Assembly (NCBI GenBank): GCA_003674045.1
Contig: PENC01000011.1
Coordinates: forward strand, 124,001 to 188,000
Direction: 5' to 3'
Origin: Streptomyces griseocarneus
Lineage (GTDB): Bacteria > Actinomycetota > Actinomycetes > Streptomycetales > Streptomycetaceae
DNA: 64,000 nt
The notes under the pieces are model-generated. The model was not told where the DNA came from. It saw only the letters and a program-made list of their open reading frames with translations, and did no database searches. The translations under genes and the position numbers were made by a program. Shown here one piece after another: positions 45,963-54,813 of this stretch (the stretch's first letter is position 1; every line of letters begins with the position of its first letter).

Positions 45963-46941
45963 CACGAGGCAGCCCCCGCACCAGCAGATCCCCCAGCGGG
46001 GTACGGCGGTGCAGCACCGCCTTCCCCGCCCGGACCGTGCCGACCAGGCCCGCCCCGCGCAGCGCGGCCGCGTGGGCGGAGGCGGTGGCGTTGCTGACGC
46101 GCAGCCGCCGGGCGAGCCCGCCGGTGGTGTGCTCCTCCGCGAGCAGGAGCAGGACGTCGAGACGGGTACGCCCCAGGACGGCCGCCAGGGCGTCCTCCGG
46201 GCCGCCGCTCGCCGTGGCGGTCGGCGGCAGTCCGGTACCGGCCGGGTACGTCAGGAACAGGGGGCCGCCGGGCGGTTCGGGTCCGGCGAGGACGGGGTGG
46301 CCGGTGCCGTGGAAGGTGGGCACGAGCACCAGCCCGCGGCCGTCCGCCGCGACGTCCCGCTCGCCGGGGGCCGGGATCTCCCAGACGCCCCCGTCACCGC
46401 GCAGCCGTGAGCCGGGCACGGCCTCGGTCAGCGCGGCGCCGACGCCGTGACCGGCCGCGGTCAGTGCGTGCCGGGTGAACTCCGCCCGGTGCAGGTCCTG
46501 CACGACGTCCCACACCGGGCGCAGCACCGTCTCGAAGGCCGCGTGCTGGGCACGGCGCAGGAGGTGCCAGGCGTCGGCGTCGCCCCGGTGCAGCCCGCGG
46601 ACCCAGGGCGGTGCGGGGGAGGGGGCGCCCGCGTAGACCCGTTCGAGCTCCGCGCGGACCAGGGCCGGGCTCGTGGCACGCGGCGCGTCCAGTGCCTCGC
46701 CGAGGTCGTCGCCGAACACGTCGAGGAAGAGCGGAGCCTGCCGCACGGGCACCAGATCCGCCAGCGGTTCGACGGCGGCGGGCAGGGAACGGAACAGCCG
46801 CTGCCGCCACCGGCCGAGGAGCAGGGCGTCCCCGGGGTGACACAGCGTCATGAATGCCGCGTTGAGTTCCTGCAGCGGGGCCGGGCGCGGCGCGATGCGC
46901 ACACGTGCCCAGTCCGCGGCCGTGAAGTGGATCCGGATCAC
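45898..46941 (-). CDS. ArsR-type winged-helix transcriptional regulator with N-terminal sensor-like domain
   Basis: About 347 residues from GTG 46941 (VIRIHFTAADWARVRIAP); the upstream extension to 47019 looks non-coding. The C-terminal 90 residues are a winged helix (LAAVLGRTRLDVLLLLAEEHTTGGLARRLRVSNATASAHAAALRGAGLVGTVRAGKAVLHRRTPLGDLLV). The N-terminal ~230 residues follow the pattern of actinobacterial 'ArsR family' regulators whose genes begin with an RIHFT motif. The 3' end runs 65 bases into the convergent yidB-like gene. The divergent hydrolase gene is the likely target. Confidence 0.8.
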   Translation of the reverse strand: MIRIHFTAADWARVRIAPRPAPLQELNAAFMTLCHPGDALLLGRWRQRLFRSLPAAVEPLADLVPVRQAPLFLDVFGDDLGEALDAPRATSPALVRAELERVYAGAPSPAPPWVRGLHRGDADAWHLLRRAQHAAFETVLRPVWDVVQDLHRAEFTRHALTAAGHGVGAALTEAVPGSRLRGDGGVWEIPAPGERDVAADGRGLVLVPTFHGTGHPVLAGPEPPGGPLFLTYPAGTGLPPTATASGGPEDALAAVLGRTRLDVLLLLAEEHTTGGLARRLRVSNATASAHAAALRGAGLVGTVRAGKAVLHRRTPLGDLLVRGLPRATAAAGRSVPPVSPPGPGRPG

Positions 46942-47090
46942 TGCTCTCCCCGGCGGCGCCGCGCCATCCTTTCGGGCAGGGCCTGAAGGATCGTCCGCCT
47001 CCCTGCCCCGGGCCGACACTCCGTCATGCCCCCGCCATTGGGCCAGGGGCCGCCGCAGGGCGCAAGGACCGATGTCACAAGGGGAGAACC

Positions 47091-48305
47091 GTGGAACACA
47101 AGGAAGCGACGACCGGGAACGTGAGCCGACGGGCCGTCACCACGTCGGGTGTACTGGCCGCCGCCGCTCTGCTGTTCGGAGGCGGCGTCGCCCGGGCGGC
47201 AGCGACCGGTGGCAGCGCGGGAGGGCAAGGACTCACGCTGCGGCTTCCCGCACCCACCGGGCCGTATCCGGTCGGCGCGACCTCGCTGCACCTGATCGAC
47301 CGCTCACGGCGCGACCCGTGGGACGCGGGCAGTGGCGCGCGGGAAATGATGGTCACGGTGCTCTACCCGGCCCGCGCGGTCCACGGCCACCCGGTCGCGC
47401 CGCAGCTCACGGCGGGCGCGGTCGAGTGGTATCGCGGCATCGACGTGCAGGTGCACCACCTCCCGGCCGCCGGGGTGGACTGGGCCGCCACCCGCACGCA
47501 CGCGCATCTCGGCGCGCCCGCGCAGCCCGTACGGCGGCCGGTGCTGCTCTACGGGCCCGGTGGCGGCGACCCGCGCACCATGGGCAGCACGCTCGCGGAG
47601 GAGCTGGCGAGCCACGGCTATGTGGTGGTGACGATGGATCACCCGGGCGACTCCAGTGAGGTGGAGTTCCCCGGCGACCGGGTCCGGGACACCTTCCTGC
47701 GCGGGGACGCCCGGACCGATCCGGAGCTCTTCCGTGCCCTGATCGACACGCGGGTCGCGGACACCCGGTTCGTCCTCGACCAACTGGAGGCACTGGCCGC
47801 GGGCCGCAACCCGGACGCGGAGGGGCGCCCCCTGCCCACCGGCCTCGGGCGCGCGCTCGACCCGCGCAGAGTGGGTGCCTACGGGCACTCGGCGGGCGGC
47901 ACCGCGACCGCGCAGACGCTGTACGAGGACCCCCGCATCGCCGCGGCGGCCAACCTGGAAGGCTATCTGGACCACCCCACCGGCGAGCTCTACCCGATAG
48001 CCCGGTACGGCACGGACCGGCCTCTGCTCCTCCTGGGCACCGAAGGCTTCGACCACCGGGAGGAACTGGACCGCTCCTGGTCCGTGACGCGGGGACGCCG
48101 CGTCGAGCGGCGGCGCCTGGGCGGCACGGCGCACTGGGCGTTCACCGACTACGCCGCCACCGCGCCCCAGATGCAGGCGGCGGGTCTGATGCCGCCCGCG
48201 GCCCGTACCGCGCTGGTCGGTGCGTCGGCACCTGAGCGGTCGGTGCCCCTGGTGCGCCGCAGTGTGCGCGGCTTCTTCGCCCACCACCTGCCTGCCCCGC
48301 ACTAG
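47091..48305 (+). CDS. Exported alpha/beta hydrolase (PAF-acetylhydrolase-like)
   Basis: 404 residues from GTG 47091 with AAGGGGAGAACC upstream. The N-terminus (SRRAVTTSGVLAAAALLFGGGVARAA) is a Tat-like signal (twin Arg, Ala-rich core). The nucleophile elbow GHSAGG (AYGHSAGGTATAQ) and the LLYGPGGGDPRTM oxyanion region are present, and GTAHWAFTDY supplies the catalytic His. It resembles platelet-activating-factor acetylhydrolase isoform II-like esterases. It is divergent from the ArsR-type regulator, 149 bases apart. Its last codons overlap the convergent VOC gene by four bases. Confidence 0.85.
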   Translation: MEHKEATTGNVSRRAVTTSGVLAAAALLFGGGVARAAATGGSAGGQGLTLRLPAPTGPYPVGATSLHLIDRSRRDPWDAGSGAREMMVTVLYPARAVHGHPVAPQLTAGAVEWYRGIDVQVHHLPAAGVDWAATRTHAHLGAPAQPVRRPVLLYGPGGGDPRTMGSTLAEELASHGYVVVTMDHPGDSSEVEFPGDRVRDTFLRGDARTDPELFRALIDTRVADTRFVLDQLEALAAGRNPDAEGRPLPTGLGRALDPRRVGAYGHSAGGTATAQTLYEDPRIAAAANLEGYLDHPTGELYPIARYGTDRPLLLLGTEGFDHREELDRSWSVTRGRRVERRRLGGTAHWAFTDYAATAPQMQAAGLMPPAARTALVGASAPERSVPLVRRSVRGFFAHHLPAPH

Positions 48306-48709
48306 GGGAGCGGTTCCAGGAATTCCAGCCGGTTGCCGAGCTTGTCGAAGGCGTGGAAGCGCTCGTGGCCCGGGAGGGTGTCCCGCTCGCCCCAGACCAC
48401 CTCGTGGCCGTGGGCCTCCAGGCGGTCGGCGAGGTCGCGCAGGCCGTGGACGAGGATGCCCGGGTGGGCCTTGCGGGCCGGGGTGAAGTCCTGCTCCACG
48501 CCGAGGTGGACCTCCACGCCGCCGCCACGGAACCAGCAGCCGCCGCGGGCCGCGAGCACCGGCGGCTTCTCCACCTCCGTCATACCGAGGATGTCGCCCC
48601 AGAACCGGCGGCACTGCTCCTCCGCGCCGGGAGGGACGGCCAGCTGCACATGGTGGAGGCCGCCGAAGGAATGGCCGGTGGATCCGGAAGTATGTTCGTC
48701 GCCGCCCAT
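48302..48709 (-). CDS. VOC-family (glyoxalase/dioxygenase superfamily) protein
   Basis: 135 residues: LHHVQLAVPPGAEEQCRRFWGDILGMTEVEKP, CWFRGGGVEVHLGVEQDF, HPGILVHGLRDLADRLEAHG and HAFDKLGNRLEFLEP give the paired beta-alpha-beta-beta-beta modules with His and Glu metal ligands. The substrate is not predictable. It is convergent with the hydrolase. Confidence 0.85.
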   Translation of the reverse strand: MGGDEHTSGSTGHSFGGLHHVQLAVPPGAEEQCRRFWGDILGMTEVEKPPVLAARGGCWFRGGGVEVHLGVEQDFTPARKAHPGILVHGLRDLADRLEAHGHEVVWGERDTLPGHERFHAFDKLGNRLEFLEPLP

Positions 48710-48849
48710 GGGGCACCCCCGCCTGCTCGGTGTTCGGTGGCACGAACGTACTGGTCAGCGGTGCCGCAGGCAACGCCCGTGGCAGGAGTGCGTGAGGTCA
48801 CCGGCGGGCCGGAAGCCCCGGCTCGCTCCCTCCGCCTACTGTGAGGACC

Positions 48850-49248
48850 ATGGCTGGTGAGAGTGATCTGCGCACGCTGCTGAGCGGCATGAGTCCCGAG
48901 CTGAACCCGGGCCGGTACGTCTTCACCACGGTCGAGGGCGGCGTCCCCTCCGGCGTCGGCCCCGTGGTCACGGTGGCCGAGCGGGAGGGGACGACCCTGG
49001 TCGTGCGGCGGGAGGAGGCGGACGCCGCGGGCATGGCCTACGACTATGTCGCCGGCTGGATCACGCTGACCGTCCACTCCGCGCTGGACGCGGTGGGCCT
49101 GACCGCCGCGGTCGCGAAGGAGCTCGCCGACGCGGGCCTGAGCTGCAACGTCGTCGCCGGATTCCACCACGACCACCTGTTCGTGCCCCACGAGCATGCC
49201 GACCGGGCGATGACCGTCCTGGAGGACATGGCGCGGCGTTCCGCCTGA
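48850..49248 (+). CDS. ACT-domain protein
   Basis: 132 residues from ATG 48850 (GTG 48841 is also possible). The sequence LRTLLSGMSPELNPGRYVFTTV, TLVVRREEADAAG, YDYVAGWITLTVHSALDAVGLTAAVAKELADAGLSCNVVAGFHHDHLFVPHEHADRAMTVLEDM matches a widespread two-ACT-fold family of small proteins, often annotated as ACT domain-containing, likely binding an amino acid or similar ligand. The function is unknown. Confidence 0.8.
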   Translation: MAGESDLRTLLSGMSPELNPGRYVFTTVEGGVPSGVGPVVTVAEREGTTLVVRREEADAAGMAYDYVAGWITLTVHSALDAVGLTAAVAKELADAGLSCNVVAGFHHDHLFVPHEHADRAMTVLEDMARRSA

Positions 49249-49258
49249 GCCCCGGGAA

Positions 49259-49756
49259 TCAGGCGGTGGGCGCCCCGGCCACGCGACGCTCGCCGCCGTT
49301 GCGCTCCTGCCAGAACGCGTAGACGTCGACGGCCGCGGCGCGCGGCTCGTGGCGCATCGGCAGGCGGCGCTCGTCCCAGTTCTTCGCGAACTCGTCGTAG
49401 AAGGTGTTCAGTTCGAAGTACTTGCGGTCGTCCACGTAGTGTGGCTCGTAGGCGTCGCGGGTGGTGAGGAAGACGACCTCGTCGGGGGAGCAGTAGTAGA
49501 GCGAGCCCAGGCACATCGGGCAGGGGTGGGCCAGGACGTAGATGGTGGTGCCGGTCAGGTGCTCGGTGCCCAGCTTCGTGCAGGCCTCGCGGATGGCGAG
49601 GATCTCCGCGTGGGCGGTCGGGTCGCCGGTCTGCGCGACCTTGTTCGGGCTCTCGGCCAGGATCTCGCCGTCCTTGACGATGACGGTCGCGAACGGGCGG
49701 CCGCCCTCGGCGACGTTCTGCCGGGCGATGTCGATGGTGCGCTGGGCGAAGTCCAT
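49259..49756 (-). CDS. Nucleoside/guanine deaminase-type zinc hydrolase
   Basis: 165 residues from ATG 49756 with AAAGG upstream. Zinc site: HAE in DPTAHAEILAIREAC and PCPMC in VLAHPCPMCLGSLYYC, the hallmark of the CMP/dCMP/guanine deaminase fold. It lies 83 bases after cynS in the same orientation and is probably the last gene of the cyanate operon. Its real substrate is uncertain; the operon context hints at a nitrogenous small molecule or purine/pyrimidine rather than tRNA. Confidence 0.85.
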   Translation of the reverse strand: MDFAQRTIDIARQNVAEGGRPFATVIVKDGEILAESPNKVAQTGDPTAHAEILAIREACTKLGTEHLTGTTIYVLAHPCPMCLGSLYYCSPDEVVFLTTRDAYEPHYVDDRKYFELNTFYDEFAKNWDERRLPMRHEPRAAAVDVYAFWQERNGGERRVAGAPTA

Positions 49757-49839
49757 GAGTGGGCCTTTCTTGTGAAGAGGGAAGGGGGCGGGCCGGAAGG
49801 GGGTCGGCCCGCCCCTTGAGAAGATGTCCTGATCCTGGA

Positions 49840-50310
49840 TCAGAACGGCTTGGTCGGCAGGTACTTGCCGTCCAGGGTGATGACCGCGCGCTCGCCGCCC
49901 TCGGGGTCGGCGACCTTCTTCACATCCAGCTTGAAGTTGATCGCGGAGATGATGCCGTCCCCGAACTCCTCGTGGACCAGGGCCTTCAGCGTGGTGCCGT
50001 AGACCTGGAGCATCTCGTGGAAGCGGTAGATGGTCGGGTCGGTGGGGATGCCGCCCGGGATCGAGCCGCGGGTCGGGATGGTCTGGAGCAGCATCGCCGC
50101 GTCCTCGTCCAGGCCCAGCAGCTCGGCGACGGCCTTCGCGGACTCCTCGGGCAGGGGGTGCTGGCCGAGGACGGCGGCGGTGGTGAAGGCGACCGACAGG
50201 CCGGCGGCGTCGGCTATCTGCTTCCAGGAGAGGTTCTTGCGGATCTTGGCCTCGACGGCGGTGCTGGCGAGGGCCTCGCGGGCGGTGGGGTCGAACTGGG
50301 CGTGCACCAT
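49840..50310 (-). CDS. cynS: Cyanate hydratase (cyanase)
   Basis: 156 residues, the standard length. The N-terminal HTH-like domain (LSWKQIADAAGLSVAFTTAAVLGQHPLPEESAKAVAELLGL) and the catalytic C-terminal domain are present. Active-site residues are visible: Arg and Glu in YRFHEMLQVYG and Ser in GDGIISAINF. It converts cyanate and bicarbonate to CO2 and carbamate, which decays to ammonia. It forms an operon with the carbonic anhydrase (86 bases upstream), which recycles bicarbonate. Confidence 0.96.
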   Translation of the reverse strand: MVHAQFDPTAREALASTAVEAKIRKNLSWKQIADAAGLSVAFTTAAVLGQHPLPEESAKAVAELLGLDEDAAMLLQTIPTRGSIPGGIPTDPTIYRFHEMLQVYGTTLKALVHEEFGDGIISAINFKLDVKKVADPEGGERAVITLDGKYLPTKPF

Positions 50311-50396
50311 GAGGTGGTGTCCTTTCGGGTGATGGGGGTTGCTGTGCCGGGCCGGTGCGGCACGGCACGGTGGTATCAGGGGAGAGGGGAGAGGCG

Positions 50397-50984
50397 TCAG
50401 GCCGCGTGTGCGGGGGCTTCGGCGGTCCCGAGCTCCGTGACGTGCCCGGTGGCGATGTCGAAGACCCAGCCGTGCAGGGTGACTTCACGCGCGGCCAGGG
50501 CGCGGGCCACCGACGGGTGGGTGGCCAGGTTCGCCAGCTGGGCCCGTACGTTCTCGCGCACCAGCGCGTCCACGTCGCCGGTGGCGGCGCGGGCCTTGGA
50601 AGCGTCCGCGTGCCGCAGCCAGCCGGCGACCGCCGGGGCGGTGCCCAGATCGTGGCCCTGGGCGAGGGCGGTCATCGCGCCGCAGGCCGAGTGCCCGCAC
50701 ACCACGATGTCGGTCACGCCCAGCACGGCGACGGCGTACTCGATGCTCGCCGCCACCCCGTCGGTGCCGGGGGTGTGCGCGGGGACCAGGTTGCCCGCGG
50801 TGCGGATGACGAACAGCTCGCCCGGCTCGCAGCCGGTGATCAGCTCGGGCACCACGCGGGCGTCGGAGCAGCCGATGAACAGCGTATGCGGCGCGTGATG
50901 GGTGGCCAGCCGGGCGAACAGGCCCTCCTTGGCCGGGAAGACGTCCTGCTGGAAGCGCGCGACGCCGTCGGCGAGGTCGGTCAT
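50397..50984 (-). CDS. cynT: Beta-class carbonic anhydrase (cyanate operon)
   Basis: 195 residues. Zinc ligands and catalytic Asp-Arg pair are visible in FIGCSDARVVPELI, with His/Cys in VCGHSACGAMTAL. It replenishes bicarbonate consumed by cyanase. ATG 50984 has GGGAGTG upstream. First gene of the cynT-cynS-deaminase operon, divergent from the LysR gene. Confidence 0.95.
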   Translation of the reverse strand: MTDLADGVARFQQDVFPAKEGLFARLATHHAPHTLFIGCSDARVVPELITGCEPGELFVIRTAGNLVPAHTPGTDGVAASIEYAVAVLGVTDIVVCGHSACGAMTALAQGHDLGTAPAVAGWLRHADASKARAATGDVDALVRENVRAQLANLATHPSVARALAAREVTLHGWVFDIATGHVTELGTAEAPAHAA

Positions 50985-51050
50985 GGGTCACTCCCTTCGG
51001 TGACTGCCGTCCCGTGTGGGGCGACGAGATCCACCATGCATGACCTGGAC

Positions 51051-51101
51051 CTATAGTGTCCAAGACATGCTGACCATGGAAGCTATAGATGAGGTCTATA
51101 G
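51051..51101. promoter_or_regulatory. Three CTATAG boxes between cynT and cynR
   Basis: CTATAG occurs at 51051-51056, 51083-51088 and 51096-51101 within the 125-base divergent region. The latter two are 13 bp apart (start to start), and the first sits in a wider near-palindrome GGACCTATAGTGTCC. The arrangement suits a LysR regulator with a recognition site and activation half-sites. Confidence 0.65.
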
Positions 51102-51109
51102 TCGGTGGT

Positions 51110-52018
51110 ATGGCTCTGGAACTGCGTCATCTGCGCTATCTGCTCGCCGTGGCCGAGCACGGCAACTTCACCCGCGCCGCCGAGGACCTGCACATCTCCC
51201 AGCCCACGCTGTCCCAGCAGGTCAAACAGCTGGAGCGGACCCTGGGGGTGCAGCTGCTCGACCGTTCCGGCCGTGCCGTACGCCTCACCGACGCCGGTGA
51301 GGCGTACGCCGACCACGCCCGGCGCGCCCTGCGGGACCTGGCCGCGGGCGAACGCGCGGTCCACGACGTACGGGACCTCTCGCGCGGGCAGCTGCGGCTG
51401 GCGGTCACGCCCACCTTCACCGCCTACCTCGTGGGCCCGCTCGCCGCCGCGCTCCACGCCCGGCACCCCGGCATCGCCCTGACCGTCGCGGAGATGACCC
51501 AGGACCGCATCGAAACCGCCCTGCTCGCCGACGACCTCGACCTCGGCATCGCCTTCACCGGCCCCCATCTGCCGGGCATCACCGCCGACGCCCTGTTCAG
51601 CGAGGCCCTCGGCCTCGTGACCGGCGTCGGCCACGCCGGTCTCGTCGGGGGTGACCCGCTCTCCGTACGCGACCTCGGTGAGCTTCGACTCGCGCTGCTG
51701 ACCGCCGATTTCGCGACACGCGGGCACATCGACGGCTACTTCGCCCTGCACGGCGTCAGCCCGCGCATCGCCGTGGAGGCCAACTCGGTCCAGGCCCTCA
51801 CCGAGATCGTCCAGCGTGCCCCGCTCGCCACCGTGCTCCCCGACGCCATCACCCACGAGCACCCCGGTCTCGTCCCCGTGCCGCTCGAGCCCGCCCTTCC
51901 CCGGCGCACCGTCACCCTCCTCAGCCGCGCGGACGCCTACCGGAGCGCTGCCGCCCGCGCCTTCGCCCGGCTCGCCCGCGAGTACGTCGGCGGCCGCCCC
52001 TACGCCCCCGCCCCGTGA
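51110..52018 (+). CDS. cynR: LysR-family regulator of the cyanate operon
   Basis: 302 residues from ATG 51110. The N-terminal winged HTH (LRHLRYLLAVAEHGNFTRAAEDLHISQPTLSQQVKQLERTLGVQLLDRSGRAVRLTDAG) is followed by the substrate-binding domain (GQLRLAVTPTFTAYLVGPLAAALHARHPGIAL). Divergence from cynT-cynS and the shared CTATAG boxes support CynR identity. The cyanate-responsive role is inferred from E. coli CynR. Confidence 0.88.
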   Translation: MALELRHLRYLLAVAEHGNFTRAAEDLHISQPTLSQQVKQLERTLGVQLLDRSGRAVRLTDAGEAYADHARRALRDLAAGERAVHDVRDLSRGQLRLAVTPTFTAYLVGPLAAALHARHPGIALTVAEMTQDRIETALLADDLDLGIAFTGPHLPGITADALFSEALGLVTGVGHAGLVGGDPLSVRDLGELRLALLTADFATRGHIDGYFALHGVSPRIAVEANSVQALTEIVQRAPLATVLPDAITHEHPGLVPVPLEPALPRRTVTLLSRADAYRSAAARAFARLAREYVGGRPYAPAP

Positions 52019-52024
52019 ACGGGA

Positions 52025-53137
52025 TCAGGACCCCGCCGCGGGCAGGATCACGTCGAAGCGGCAGCCGCCCGGGATGTTGCGGACCGTCGCGCGGCCCGCG
52101 TGGGCCTCGACGATGCCGCGGACGATGGCGAGGCCCAGACCCGCGCCCGCGGGCGGGGTGCGGGCCGCGGTGCCGCGCCAGCCGGTGTCGAAGACGCGGG
52201 AGAGGTCCGCTTCCGGGATGCCGCCGCAGCCGTCCGAGACCGACAGCACGACCGTGTCCGCCTCGCGGCGGGCCGCGACCGCGACGGTGCCGTCGGCCGG
52301 GGTGCGGTGGATCGCGTTGACCAGGAGATTGCCCAGGACGCGGGTCATCTCCTTGCCGTCGACCTCCACCGGCACCTGGTCGACGCGGTCGCCGACCAGC
52401 CGTACCCCGTGCTCGCGGGCCAGCGGGCCCGCGCCCGCGAGGGCGTCTCCCACCAGGTCGTACACCGACATCCGGCTCGGGTTCAGCGGCAGCGCCCCGG
52501 CGTGGATGCGGGAGAGCTCGAAGAGGTCGCCGACCATGGAGTTCAGCCGCTCCACCTCGGCACGCATCTGCCGGAAGTAGCGCCGGGGGTCCTCGGCCAC
52601 ACCGTCCTCCAGGGCCTCCGACATGGCCCGCAGCCCGGCGAGCGGGGTGCGCAGGTCGTGGGAGATCCAGGCGACCAGCTCGCGCCGGGACGTCTCCAGC
52701 GCCTTCTCCCGCTCCCGGGACCGGGCGAGCCGTTCGCTGGTGGCGGCCAGCTCCCGGCCGAGCTCGGCGAGTTCGGCGGTCGCGTCGCCGTCCGGCGGGG
52801 CGAAGTTCCCGTCGTCGCCGAAGGAACGGGCCGCGCGGGTCAGGGCGTTGCTGCGGGCCACCACCCAGCGCCCCAGCAGCAGGGCCGTCGCGAGCGAGAC
52901 CACGGCGGCCATCGCGCACACCGTCGTGACGACCGTGAGGTCGTGCGAGGACAGGAACATCGCCCAGGCCACCGCGAGCGTCCCGGCCAGCATCGCCGTC
53001 ACCGACACGGCCGCCACCACGGTCAGGGACACCGCCACGGAGCGGTGCCGCAGCGCCCGCAGCGCGACCGCGCCCAGCAGCCCGGCCGCGGCCGCGCCGA
53101 GGAACGCGAACAGGGCGATCAGCAGCACGTCACGCAT
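52025..53137 (-). CDS. Two-component sensor histidine kinase
   Basis: 370 residues. Three hydrophobic helices (about 5-25, 35-60, 70-90) precede a HAMP-like linker. The H-box is LVAWISHDLRTPLAGLRAM (phospho-accepting His), the N-box LGNLLVNAIHRTPADG, the G-boxes SDGCGGIPE and GAGLGLAIVRGIVEAHAG. No extracellular sensor domain of note. It overlaps the response-regulator gene by eight bases. Six bases separate it from the convergent cynR stop. Confidence 0.9.
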   Translation of the reverse strand: MRDVLLIALFAFLGAAAAGLLGAVALRALRHRSVAVSLTVVAAVSVTAMLAGTLAVAWAMFLSSHDLTVVTTVCAMAAVVSLATALLLGRWVVARSNALTRAARSFGDDGNFAPPDGDATAELAELGRELAATSERLARSREREKALETSRRELVAWISHDLRTPLAGLRAMSEALEDGVAEDPRRYFRQMRAEVERLNSMVGDLFELSRIHAGALPLNPSRMSVYDLVGDALAGAGPLAREHGVRLVGDRVDQVPVEVDGKEMTRVLGNLLVNAIHRTPADGTVAVAARREADTVVLSVSDGCGGIPEADLSRVFDTGWRGTAARTPPAGAGLGLAIVRGIVEAHAGRATVRNIPGGCRFDVILPAAGS

Positions 53138-53945
53138 GGCCGCCCCCGTCGGCCGGGTGCGGCTCGTCCGGCGGTACTTCGAAGCGGTATCCCACGCCCC
53201 ACACCGTCTGGATCAGCCGCGGCTGCCCCGGGTCGTCCTCCACCTTGCTGCGCAGCCGCCGCACGTGCACGGTCACCGTCGACAGGTCGCCGAACTCCCA
53301 GCCCCACACCTCGCGCATCAGCTCCTCGCGCCCGCAGGCCCGCCCGGGGTTGCGCAGCAGGAACGCCAGCAGGTCGAATTCCCGGACGGTCAGGGCGAGT
53401 TCGGTGCCGTCCTTGGCGGCGCGGCGTGCCGCCGGGTCCAGAGTGATCCCGGCCGCGCGCAGCGGGGGAGCGGTGGCCGGGGCGGCGGGCCGCGTACGGA
53501 CGCGGCGCAGCACGGACGCGACGCGCAGCACCAGTTCGCGCGGGCTGAACGGCTTGGTCACGTAGTCGTCCGCGCCGACCTCCAGGCCGAGGACGCGGTC
53601 GTCCTCGTCGCCGCGCGCCGTCAGCATGATCACGGGCACCGGTCCCGCCGCGCGCAGCCTGCGGCAGACCTCCAGGCCGTCCATGCCGGGCAGCATCAGG
53701 TCGAGGACCACCAGGTCGGGGCGGACGGCGGCGGCCCGCTCCAGCGCGCCGGGTCCGTCGGCGGCACGGTCCACGGTGAAGCCGGCCCGGCCGAGATAGC
53801 CGGACACCACTTCGGCGACGGTCGGATCGTCGTCGACGACGAGCACGCGGGCGGGCGGGGGCGGCCGGTCCTCGTCGGGCGTGGCGGGCGAGGCGGCCGG
53901 TGCGTGGCCGGGCCGGGGGGTGCCGCCGGGCGGTGGGGTCTGCAT
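53130..53945 (-). CDS. OmpR/PhoB-type response regulator
   Basis: 271 residues from ATG 53945, with a Pro-rich N-terminal extension of about 30 residues. The receiver domain has DDDPTVAEV, the phospho-acceptor Asp in LVVLDLMLPGMDG and the Lys in DDYVTKPFSP. The C-terminal winged helix is ELALTVREFDLLAFLLRNPGRACGREELMREVWG and VRRLRSKVEDDPGQPRLIQTVWGVGYRF. Its promoter region is shared with a GT2 gene and contains a 19-bp sequence repeated 6 kb away. Confidence 0.92.
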   Translation of the reverse strand: MQTPPPGGTPRPGHAPAASPATPDEDRPPPPARVLVVDDDPTVAEVVSGYLGRAGFTVDRAADGPGALERAAAVRPDLVVLDLMLPGMDGLEVCRRLRAAGPVPVIMLTARGDEDDRVLGLEVGADDYVTKPFSPRELVLRVASVLRRVRTRPAAPATAPPLRAAGITLDPAARRAAKDGTELALTVREFDLLAFLLRNPGRACGREELMREVWGWEFGDLSTVTVHVRRLRSKVEDDPGQPRLIQTVWGVGYRFEVPPDEPHPADGGGHA

Positions 53946-54004
53946 GCCGCAAGCCTCGCACGCCGGGCGCGCGATGCCCGTTGGAGCCGGGTCCGGCCAG
54001 GACC

Positions 54005-54035
54005 GATGTCCGCGTTTCGTAAGACAGCGACATCC
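54005..54035. promoter_or_regulatory. Shared 19-bp box and inverted GATGTC/GACATC site, copy A
   Basis: GATGTCCGCGTTTCGTAAG (54005-54023) is identical to 60161-60179. It is followed by CAGCGACATCC (54025-54035), also identical to 60126-60136. GATGTC and GACATC form an inverted pair. The site lies between the divergent response-regulator and GT2 genes. Confidence 0.65.
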
Positions 54036-54060
54036 GAAATGCCGGAATTGCGTCCGTAGG

Positions 54061-54813
54061 GTGAACAGCGTGACAGACCAGACCACCACCCCGCGCTCCG
54101 GCCGGGCGGCGGACACCCGCGTGGACGTCGTCCTCCCCTGCCTCGACGAGGCCGCCGCCCTGCCCTGGGTCCTGGCCCGCGTCCCCGAGGACTGGCGGGC
54201 CATCGTCGTCGACAACGGCTCGGCCGACGGCTCGGCGGACGTGGCCCGTTCCCTCGGTGCCACCGTCGTCCACGAGCCCCGCCGCGGCTTCGGCGCCGCC
54301 TGCGCCGCCGGGCTGCTGGCCGCCGACGCCGACCTCGTCGGCTTCTGCGACTGCGACGCCTCCCTCGACCCGGCCCTGCTGCGCGGACCCGCCGAGTCCG
54401 TCCGCTCCGGCGCCGCCGACCTCGTCCTCGGACGCCGCCGCCCCTGGAGCCGCGGCGCCTGGCCGCTCCACGCCCGGCTCGGCAACGCCGCCCTCGTCCG
54501 CATGCTCCACCGGCGCACCGGCCTGCGCCTGCGCGACCTCGGGCCCCTGCGCGTCGCGCGCCGCGAGGCCCTGCTCGGGCTCGGCCTGACCGACCGGCGC
54601 AGCGGCTACCCCCTGGAGATGGTCGTCCGCGCCGCCGACGCGGGCTGGCGCGTCACCGAGACCGACGTCCCCTACCACCCGCGCACGGGCACCTCGAAGG
54701 TCACCGGCACCTGGCGCGGGACATGGCAGGCCGTCCACGACATGCGCGGCGTCCTGCGCACGGCGGCTCCGGCGGCCCCGGCTTCGGCCTCGGCGGAGGT
54801 GGCGGCCAGGTGA
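54061..54813 (+). CDS. Family 2 glycosyltransferase
   Basis: About 250 residues from GTG 54061 (GTG 54070 is an alternative). GT-A motifs: VDVVLPCLDEAAALPWVL, VDNGSADGSADVARSLGA, GFCDCDASLDPALL (metal-binding DxD-like) and YPLEMVVRAADAGWRV. No transmembrane helices, so it resembles soluble dolichyl-phosphate-mannose-synthase-like enzymes that charge a lipid carrier. It is coupled by a GTGA overlap to the next gene. With the GT-C enzyme at 58.6-60.1 kb it could supply polyprenyl-P-sugar donor. Confidence 0.88.
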   Translation: MNSVTDQTTTPRSGRAADTRVDVVLPCLDEAAALPWVLARVPEDWRAIVVDNGSADGSADVARSLGATVVHEPRRGFGAACAAGLLAADADLVGFCDCDASLDPALLRGPAESVRSGAADLVLGRRRPWSRGAWPLHARLGNAALVRMLHRRTGLRLRDLGPLRVARREALLGLGLTDRRSGYPLEMVVRAADAGWRVTETDVPYHPRTGTSKVTGTWRGTWQAVHDMRGVLRTAAPAAPASASAEVAAR

